NCBI GenBank assembly: GCA_944320415.1
Contig: CALUHJ010000003.1
Coordinates: 1 to 64,000 of the forward strand
Reading direction: 5' to 3'
Length of the DNA: 64,000 nucleotides
Source of the DNA: an uncultured Bacteroidales bacterium
GTDB taxonomy: Bacteria > Bacteroidota > Bacteroidia > Bacteroidales > P3
Under the pieces are notes generated by a model. The model was given only the letters and a program-made list of their open reading frames with translations. It did not search any database and was not told the origin of the DNA. Below, in pieces: positions 55,001-61,734 of the stretch. Within the stretch, counting starts at the first letter, position 1. Every line of letters begins with the position of its first letter. Position numbers and translations under genes: made by a program.

Positions 55001-55423
55001 ATGACAAAAATAGAAAGTAAAACAGTAGAAATAAAAAGAGATATTGAATTCGTATATAACTTCCTTTCAAGTTTTTCCAATTTCAATTCCATATCTCATG
55101 AGAAACTGGAAAACCTGAAAGTTTCGGACGACAAATGTTCCTTCACCGTAAAAGGCATGGGCGATTTCGGCCTTAAAATAATCGCACGCGTTCCAAACAA
55201 CTCAATAACAATAATAAACGATCCAGATGTAAATTCTTCAATCCCTATGAATTTCATTCTTACCTTCAACTTCAAATCGACAGACTATTACGTATGTCAA
55301 ACCACCATTACGGTTGAACTTGATGCCAATCCCATCATTGCAATGGCCGTGAAAAAGCCCGTTGAAAAAGCCATAAACACTTTGGCAGAGGCTCTAAAGA
55401 CCCGTTTGGAAATGATCATTTAA
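55001..55423 (+). CDS. SRPBCC family (START/polyketide-cyclase-like) protein
   Basis: A 140-residue cytoplasmic protein with the SRPBCC helix-grip layout: an N-terminal strand (KIESKTVEIKRDIEFVYNFLS), central strands and a long C-terminal helix (KKPVEKAINTLAEALKTRLE). It is a standard neighbour of pyrE in Bacteroidota. The ligand is unknown. The next gene starts 3 bp after its stop. Confidence 0.85.
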   Translation: MTKIESKTVEIKRDIEFVYNFLSSFSNFNSISHEKLENLKVSDDKCSFTVKGMGDFGLKIIARVPNNSITIINDPDVNSSIPMNFILTFNFKSTDYYVCQTTITVELDANPIIAMAVKKPVEKAINTLAEALKTRLEMII

Positions 55424-55425
55424 AA

Positions 55426-57285
55426 ATGAAAGTATCATCTTTTGTCTTTCTATTGTTTTGGAGTGTAACCGCAGTATTGGCACAAAAGGAAAATCCTTTG
55501 ATGTGTGACCCTTGCTCGGAAGATATATCTACCTCTGTAATAAAAGACTTCAACAAAGCTTTCAAATACTTCGTAAAGAAAGAATACGATAAAGCAATAC
55601 CGCAACTGAAAACAATAACCGAAACCGAGCCTGATTTTGCAAGTCCTTACTTTGTGATGGGTCTGATAGGTGTTGAACAGGACAATCCCAAGATGATAGA
55701 AAAATATTTCCCGTTGGTATACAGACTTTGCCCTCAATACAGTCACCCTCTGTTGTTTTATTACCTCGGACTGATAGACTACAGCGACGAAAAGTTCCAA
55801 TCCTCCTCAAAACATTTTGAACAATTTCTGCAATTGAGCCTGCACCGGGAGGAATACTCTTTATTGCAGACAAAAGCCATAAATTACATACAATGGAACG
55901 ATTTTTTGCATGAAGCCGTGGACAACGTGTTTCCTTTCAAGTCTGAAATAATCCATGAAATCTCCACGGACGAAGATGAACAGCAGGCAACCGTAAGTAC
56001 AGACGGCAACCATATATTTTTCAGTCGAAAAGTCAAAACAATGGAAAACAGCCGTGATTCGTTTTACAAACAGAACGCTTTTACAATAACAAAGACCCTT
56101 TGTATGTCAAGCAAAAACGAAGACGGAGAATTTGACAGAGGATTTCCAGTACAAGATCTGAGAAACATTCATCCGTCATTCGGACGCGTCTGTCTGACGG
56201 CGGACAACAAAGAGATGTATTTCTCCATGTTTCACAAACACAACAACACTTCAAGCTACGACATATTCCGCTGTGAAAACATAAACGGATATTGGAGTGA
56301 GCCCGAAAGAGTAGAAATCATAAATTCTTCCTCAGCCAACGAAATACAACCACACATATCTTCCGACGGCAACACTCTTTACTTTGCAAGTAACAGAGAT
56401 GGAAGTATGGGAGGTTATGACATTTGGGTAAGTCACAAAAGCAAAAACGGAACATGGATGCGTCCTTCCAACATGGGCAAAAGGATAAACACCCCCGGTG
56501 ATGAACTGTCTCCTTTCCTGCATCCGGACAATCAGAGCTTTTACTTCAGTTCGGACGGATGGAAAACAATAGGCGGGAATGACTTGTTCTATATACGTAT
56601 GAACGACAGACATATGACAGAGCCTAAAAACATAGGAGCCGCCATCAATACCGAAGATGACGAACTTGAAATATTCCTATTGAAAGACGGCATCACCACA
56701 TACAAAACCATAAAACAGAATGGCAAAAAAGACTATGACATATGCACTTATCCCCTACCTCACTCCGTAAGGGCAAAAGAAGTCTTTGTACTTCCAGGAA
56801 AAATAACGGACAACGAATCCGAAGAAAAAAAAGCGCAAATCCTACTGACTGATTTATCAGACAACTCAACCGTAAGTTACTACAGCAATTCTCACGACGG
56901 GGAATTTGCATTGGCTCTGGTCAAAGCGGATGATTATTTCATAAGCATTAAAAAAGAAGGATACGCATACCTGTCCATGTTTCTGAATGCAGAACAAGAC
57001 AGTATAAAAATGGAAATAAAGCAGATACAAACCGGCAGAACATATCCTCTAAACGGAATAAAACTTAACGACAAAGGCGAACTTACAGAAAAAAGCATCT
57101 ATATATTGAATGATTTCATGACATTCTTAAAGGAAAATCCGAAATTGAGAATACAACTGACCGGAGAGAATGAATGTTGTGAAAAAGTATCATTTTATCT
57201 CATAAAGAGCGGTATAAGAAAAGACAGGGTCAACGAACTGTTTCTATCAAACGATTCTCCAACCCTGTCATACAAAATAGAATGA
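55426..57285 (+). CDS. PorE-like TPR/PD40/OmpA-like protein (type IX secretion)
   Basis: The 619-residue protein has a signal peptide (MKVSSFVFLLFWSVTAVLAQ), TPR-like helices (about residues 40-170) and a PD40 propeller. Blade motifs are ISSDGNTLYFASNRDGSMGG and HPDNQSFYFSSDGW (about 180-430). A carboxypeptidase-like beta domain (about 450-530) and a C-terminal OmpA-like region (about 540-619) follow. This order matches PorE, a peptidoglycan-binding T9SS component. The OmpA part is degenerate: the usual loop with the Asp and the L-S-x-x-R-A helix is shortened to LTGENECCEKVSFYLIKSGI, so diaminopimelate binding is doubtful. Confidence 0.75.
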   Translation: MKVSSFVFLLFWSVTAVLAQKENPLMCDPCSEDISTSVIKDFNKAFKYFVKKEYDKAIPQLKTITETEPDFASPYFVMGLIGVEQDNPKMIEKYFPLVYRLCPQYSHPLLFYYLGLIDYSDEKFQSSSKHFEQFLQLSLHREEYSLLQTKAINYIQWNDFLHEAVDNVFPFKSEIIHEISTDEDEQQATVSTDGNHIFFSRKVKTMENSRDSFYKQNAFTITKTLCMSSKNEDGEFDRGFPVQDLRNIHPSFGRVCLTADNKEMYFSMFHKHNNTSSYDIFRCENINGYWSEPERVEIINSSSANEIQPHISSDGNTLYFASNRDGSMGGYDIWVSHKSKNGTWMRPSNMGKRINTPGDELSPFLHPDNQSFYFSSDGWKTIGGNDLFYIRMNDRHMTEPKNIGAAINTEDDELEIFLLKDGITTYKTIKQNGKKDYDICTYPLPHSVRAKEVFVLPGKITDNESEEKKAQILLTDLSDNSTVSYYSNSHDGEFALALVKADDYFISIKKEGYAYLSMFLNAEQDSIKMEIKQIQTGRTYPLNGIKLNDKGELTEKSIYILNDFMTFLKENPKLRIQLTGENECCEKVSFYLIKSGIRKDRVNELFLSNDSPTLSYKIE

Positions 57286-57296
57286 AAATAATACCG

Positions 57297-58049
57297 TCAA
57301 AACATATCCTGTTTTTTAATGAACTCAAGATAATTCCTGCCAAAAACAAGAGCATCCTCTTTTTTATACCTTACGTTTGTAAATACCTGAGCGAGGTTTT
57401 CCTGTCTTGATTCCTCTATGTATTTACGTATTTGCGGCAAATCTTCGAAATCCTTGTACAATTCATTTATATCTTCTGCGGAATAATCCTTATAAGATTC
57501 ATAATGCACCACCGCCTGCAACGGCAACCGCTCCGTAAGTTCTGGTTTTTCTTTTGGATAACCCATCGTTATAGTAGTTATCGGCACGACCCCTTTGGGC
57601 AACTTTAAAAACTCGGCTATCGGTTCCGCCATATAAGTGACCGTTCCCAAATAACATATGCCCAAACCAAGACTTTCGGCCGCATCACACATGGCTTGGG
57701 TACATATTGTAGCATCAACAGTTCCTACATTCAACCATAAAAAATTGTTGTAGCTCACCGGTGCATTCCTGTTTTGACAATACTTGTGAAATCTGTTCAC
57801 ATCCGCACAAACCGTAAGCACAACGGGAGCCTCACGTACCATCGGTTGGTTAAAATGAAGCTTACACAATTCTTGTTTTCTCTGCTTGTCTTTTGTTACA
57901 ATAATGCTGTATATCTGCATATTGCCGCAATTGGAAGCTCTTACACCTGCCTCAATAACGGTATTCAATACATCCTGAGGTATATCCTCTTCCGTATATT
58001 TCCTTACGGTTCTTCTGTTCAACAATGATTCTATCAGTTTCCTATCCAT
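57297..58049 (-). CDS. Nitroreductase family protein
   Basis: A 250-residue flavin-dependent reductase of the NfsA/FRP type. The N-terminal FMN-binding motif is LLNRRTVRKYTEEDIP with Arg residues. GLGICYLGTV and GYPKEKPELTERLPL are typical of the C-terminal FMN and dimer region. A C-terminal extension with tyrosines closes the protein. The substrate is unknown. It may be co-transcribed with the transglycosylase upstream (15-bp gap). Confidence 0.9.
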   Translation of the reverse strand: MDRKLIESLLNRRTVRKYTEEDIPQDVLNTVIEAGVRASNCGNMQIYSIIVTKDKQRKQELCKLHFNQPMVREAPVVLTVCADVNRFHKYCQNRNAPVSYNNFLWLNVGTVDATICTQAMCDAAESLGLGICYLGTVTYMAEPIAEFLKLPKGVVPITTITMGYPKEKPELTERLPLQAVVHYESYKDYSAEDINELYKDFEDLPQIRKYIEESRQENLAQVFTNVRYKKEDALVFGRNYLEFIKKQDMF

Positions 58050-58064
58050 AACACACTCATAATT

Positions 58065-59057
58065 TTAATCCATAAATTCTTCCTTGTCTTTCAGTTTGGA
58101 CACAAGATATTTCCACGAATAACTATCAGGTTTCAACACCTTGAAAGAATATTTCTTTCTGCTTTTGTTAGTCAGCCTGTTTGAACGTACGGTAGGATTC
58201 ATCATACGAAAATACTTGTAAGAAGAATAGCCTATCTGTTTTGAAAAAGCTATCATGTCATTTATCGTCGTATCGATTGTTACCACATCGTATTCAAGCG
58301 GTTGGTGACAGTCTTTTTTTCTTACGTAAAAACCGTACTGTTTGGGATTTTCCATAAGAATCTTATAAGCCAATATTCTGTAAACATAACGGGATGTCTC
58401 AGTATTTATGCTCAATTTCCAATATGAGTTGCAGTTCTGCTGTTTAAGTCTCGAAGCCAGTCCGTTTTCCCCGCAATTGTATGCCGCGCAGGCCAACGTC
58501 CAACTGCCAAACCTGCTATAAGAATTCTTAAGATACTTGACAGCCGCAACAGTAGATTTGTCCAAATCATATCTTTCATCCCATTCATCATTCACCTCCA
58601 TACCATATTTCTTTGCAGTTGCCGGCATAAACTGCCAAAAACCCGCCGCTTTGGCAGGAGATACAACATCGGCCAAAGCGCTTTCCGCAACAGCAAGATA
58701 CTTCAAATCATCAGGTGCGCCCAAGGCCTTAAGATCCTTTTCTATATCAGGCATAAAACGCCATGATCTTTTAAGCACCATGAAAGTAATGCTGTGTTGA
58801 TACATTATTGAGGTAAGTTCCCGGTCCAAGGCTTCTCTGACAAATACATTGTCCAATGGTACCCGCTCGCCGCAAAAACTCAAGCTTGAAGGAATTGGTG
58901 CGGAAAACTGGTGAAGATGTTTATTCAATACATCACGATATGCCTTATCCTCAGAGGGTTTGTCAGATGCCCTGATGAAGAAATGCATGCTTATCGCACA
59001 AACACTGAGTGCTATCGCACAAACACTGAGCAGATTGAAAACCGTATTTTTTTTCAT
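58065..59057 (-). CDS. Lytic transglycosylase (MltD-like, SLT domain)
   Basis: The 330-residue peptidoglycan-cleaving enzyme has an N-terminal signal or anchor helix (LLSVCAIALSVCAISMHFFI). Its SLT domain (about 105-225) includes the catalytic Glu in LAVAESALADVVSPAKAAGF, then WQFMPATAKKYG and AAYNCGENG. No LysM is seen. The signal region holds a 21-bp tandem duplication (58992-59009 and 59013-59030), giving the repeated SVCAI. A minus-strand TATCTTTG box (59088-59081) lies about 24 bp upstream of the start. Confidence 0.9.
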   Translation of the reverse strand: MKKNTVFNLLSVCAIALSVCAISMHFFIRASDKPSEDKAYRDVLNKHLHQFSAPIPSSLSFCGERVPLDNVFVREALDRELTSIMYQHSITFMVLKRSWRFMPDIEKDLKALGAPDDLKYLAVAESALADVVSPAKAAGFWQFMPATAKKYGMEVNDEWDERYDLDKSTVAAVKYLKNSYSRFGSWTLACAAYNCGENGLASRLKQQNCNSYWKLSINTETSRYVYRILAYKILMENPKQYGFYVRKKDCHQPLEYDVVTIDTTINDMIAFSKQIGYSSYKYFRMMNPTVRSNRLTNKSRKKYSFKVLKPDSYSWKYLVSKLKDKEEFMD

Positions 59058-59159
59058 AAAACCAAGTACTTTTCAATCAACAAAGATACGATAAAAAACA
59101 AAGTGACTGAATAAAAATTCATACCTTTGCCGAAAATAAAACCAACACAGGCAGACAAT

Positions 59160-61367
59160 ATGACAAAAAGACTATTCGGCTTGATTGTTCTACTGTTGAC
59201 AACAAGTGTGATACAAGCACAGGTATTATCCGAAAGCAAGAAAAAAGAAATCCTGACCAATTACCAAAAACATATCAAAAACATATCCGCGATAAGCAGC
59301 GAAAACGTTGACATGATGCCCGTATATCAATATCAGCTTGAGTCTGCGAACATATTTATGGAAGAAAACCAGAAACACAACAGCGACAACGACATATACG
59401 CAAGATGGATAGAACTGAAGACACTCGTAAAACAGAACACCGAAGTGGTGGAATTCATGGTACCGAGGATGAGTGACTGGTACTATCGCAAAGCCGTATC
59501 GGCAAAAATAAACAAACAGCCAAAACAAGCACACGCATATATCCAAAAAAGCCTCGAAATAAATCCGCTGAATGTCATGGCCAACTATGAATTGGCACAG
59601 ATAACGCTCGACAGCGGTCAGATAACCAATACTACCAATCGTTTGACGGATATTCTTCACAAAATGAACCCTTCCGAAGAGGAAAGCATGCTTTGCAAGA
59701 ACCTGCTGGCATACACCTATGACAAGAACCTGCTTATATCCCTTTCTTTCATAAAACAGGGTAAATATGCCTACGCCGTAGACATACTTAAAGAACTGGA
59801 AGAATATTGTCAAAACGATCCTCTGTCCATATGCAACAATTCCGTCATAAGCAAAAACCTGAATATATGCCAGAACAACATATACAAGGACCACATAAGC
59901 ATATCTAAAAAAGCCCTCGAGAAAGGACGGAGCGATGTTGCAGGAGATTTTCTGACAGATACGTACGACTATTTCCAAAGAAACCGCGAGGCCATAACCG
60001 ACACTTCGGATTTTGACCAGATAGTCAAGGTTGTGGTCAACAGCTATATCGCTCAGGCAAAAAGCATGCCGGAAGCAAAGAACAACGAAGCAAGAATGGA
60101 TCTGCTTCACAAGGCCACCGAACTCGCCGCAATGCTTTCCGGAGAGTTTGAGGATAACGTGCTCAAACAAATAGCCTCCCTGCAGGGAAGCATTCAGCCA
60201 AGCGACCCAGTCCTGGACTCGATAGAAGCGAACAGCCCCAACACGGGTTATGCCGAACAGTTTCCGGATTATATAAAGGATACAGTATCGGATGCAGACA
60301 AAATGGTAGAACAGATAGAAAAGGACTTCATTCCAAGCTCCGAAAACAAACTGCCGGAAAAAAGCGTGGCCGTTGCCAACACCAAAACGCCCAACCTGAG
60401 CAAGGCCATAAACAACAAGTTTTTCGAAACGCTTTCCTATCTCAAGGTAAACAACTACGACAAGGCTTTGGAAGTATTGGAATCGGCCAACGAACTGGCA
60501 CAGATAGATGCCGAAAAGGCGGAAGTCGAAAAGATGTACATAGCGGCAATAAGGGAAGTGACCGCACGGCGTATGCACAGTGCCGAATACGCCATATTTC
60601 AGGGAGAGGTGGAAAAAGCCGACAGCCTTGTCAACAGGACGGAAGAATTGCTGACCAAATACGACATGAGAAACGACAGCGTGATTGTCACCATAATGAA
60701 CGGATACCTTAGGGCTATAGACAAGAAAGTCTGCATGAAGAAACAGGAGGAGATAAACGTCATGGTGTACAACATAATAGACTGCATACGCAAAAACGAC
60801 TTCTTTTTGGCGGAGGACTACATAAACAGAGCCATGCAGATAAAGGGAAGCAGCGAATGCCGTCTGGACAAAAGCCGTCTGAGAGCACTGAAAAGACAGA
60901 TAGAGCAGCCTTTGGAATACGTAAGGAGAAAAGACGTTGTCATGGAAAAGCTATACGAAAAGGATACCATGGGATTCCTGAAAGACTATGCGGACCTTGA
61001 ACAGTTCTATGTCGTTCACAATCTAAAGGAAATGAGCGTCCAGCACCAACCGGTAAGGTCTTTGCTATACGGCTTTGGAGACGACAATCTTGCAATACGC
61101 GCAATAGAGCAGTGCATGAAGTACCGACAGTATGAACAGAGCGTCGAGGCATTGGCCACCCTTAAGGATTTGGGCTACAAGGCAAGACACACAAAAAAGA
61201 TACAAAGAAAGATAGGCGAGATGATGGGACTTGAGAACAGCAAGCACAGCGACAAGACCAACCAATACAACAGGATAACGGATAAATACGGTAATGACAA
61301 ATGGTTCAAATACCTTATAAAAAGTTATCGTAAAAGTTTCGAAAAGTGGAAACGGGACAACAGATAA
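59160..61367 (+). CDS. Secreted TPR-like helical repeat protein
   Basis: The 735-residue protein has a signal peptide (MTKRLFGLIVLLLTTSVIQAQ). It is almost entirely alpha-helical, with TPR-like pairs such as KQAHAYIQKSLEINPLNVMA, EVLESANELAQIDAEKAEVE and EDYINRAMQIKGSSE. The basic C-terminus ends FEKWKRDNR. No T9SS sorting domain is present, so a periplasmic scaffold is likely. The function is unknown. ATG 59160 follows a TACCTTTG box (59122-59129). Array H and its terminator begin 4 bp after the stop. Confidence 0.8.
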   Translation: MTKRLFGLIVLLLTTSVIQAQVLSESKKKEILTNYQKHIKNISAISSENVDMMPVYQYQLESANIFMEENQKHNSDNDIYARWIELKTLVKQNTEVVEFMVPRMSDWYYRKAVSAKINKQPKQAHAYIQKSLEINPLNVMANYELAQITLDSGQITNTTNRLTDILHKMNPSEEESMLCKNLLAYTYDKNLLISLSFIKQGKYAYAVDILKELEEYCQNDPLSICNNSVISKNLNICQNNIYKDHISISKKALEKGRSDVAGDFLTDTYDYFQRNREAITDTSDFDQIVKVVVNSYIAQAKSMPEAKNNEARMDLLHKATELAAMLSGEFEDNVLKQIASLQGSIQPSDPVLDSIEANSPNTGYAEQFPDYIKDTVSDADKMVEQIEKDFIPSSENKLPEKSVAVANTKTPNLSKAINNKFFETLSYLKVNNYDKALEVLESANELAQIDAEKAEVEKMYIAAIREVTARRMHSAEYAIFQGEVEKADSLVNRTEELLTKYDMRNDSVIVTIMNGYLRAIDKKVCMKKQEEINVMVYNIIDCIRKNDFFLAEDYINRAMQIKGSSECRLDKSRLRALKRQIEQPLEYVRRKDVVMEKLYEKDTMGFLKDYADLEQFYVVHNLKEMSVQHQPVRSLLYGFGDDNLAIRAIEQCMKYRQYEQSVEALATLKDLGYKARHTKKIQRKIGEMMGLENSKHSDKTNQYNRITDKYGNDKWFKYLIKSYRKSFEKWKRDNR

Positions 61368-61370
61368 ATC

Positions 61371-61446
61371 CAAACAAAGTTTCGGAAAAACGGAATTTGA
61401 TTCTGACAAAATGAAATCAAATTCCGTTTTTTTATAATCAAGATTC
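61371..61446. repeat. 21-bp-period palindrome array, locus H, with terminator
   Basis: The units are CAAACAAAGTTTC (61371, edge), GGAATTTGATTCT (61392), GAAATCAAATTCC (61413) and ATAATCAAGATTC (61434), exactly 21 bp apart. The spacers are GGAAAAAC, GACAAAAT and GTTTTTTT. The second and third units form a perfect 17-bp stem (61386-61402 with 61415-61431) with a 12-nt loop and a T run to 61433: a strong terminator for the secreted TPR gene. The gap from here to 61659 holds a second short hairpin (61443-61450 with 61463-61470) and no gene that I can see. Confidence 0.85.
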
Positions 61447-61659
61447 ATTCAATACGCATTCTGAATGAATATTTTTTCTTCTATTTTTCGAAAGTACAAA
61501 AGCACATATCTGTTATCCTATATCGCCCAATAAATACATGGGCGTTCGAAAAAAAATCCAAACTTGCAAAAACACATCCTAACACAATGATAATAAAGAT
61601 ATTAAATCTTATTCCAATACAAGATATGAATATTCTTTCGTCTTTTTTTTATTTTCATA

Positions 61660-61691
61660 TTTGGTAATACGATAAAAACGTATTACCTTTG
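61660..61691 (+). promoter_or_regulatory. Promoter with an embedded inverted repeat
   Basis: TTTG (61660-61663), 20 bp and TACCTTTG (61684-61691) form the promoter of the last gene. A perfect 9-bp inverted repeat, GGTAATACG (61663-61671) and CGTATTACC (61679-61687), fills the spacer and overlaps the -7 box. This is the layout expected of a repressor operator. The leader to ATG 61735 is about 40 nt. Confidence 0.7.
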
Positions 61692-61734
61692 TCATTGCTT
61701 AGCAAATATTATTATCAATAAAAATTTAAGCCTT

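Noticed and set aside
59226..60578. 450-codon open frame on the minus strand
   Set aside because: It lies fully inside the secreted TPR-like gene on the plus strand. Its product is rich in Phe, Tyr, Val and Cys with no recognisable domain, as expected for the antisense of a codon-biased gene.
61524..61544. Hairpin CGCCCA with TGGGCG as a terminator
   Set aside because: The stem is only 6 bp, and no T run follows on either strand. It is too weak to call.
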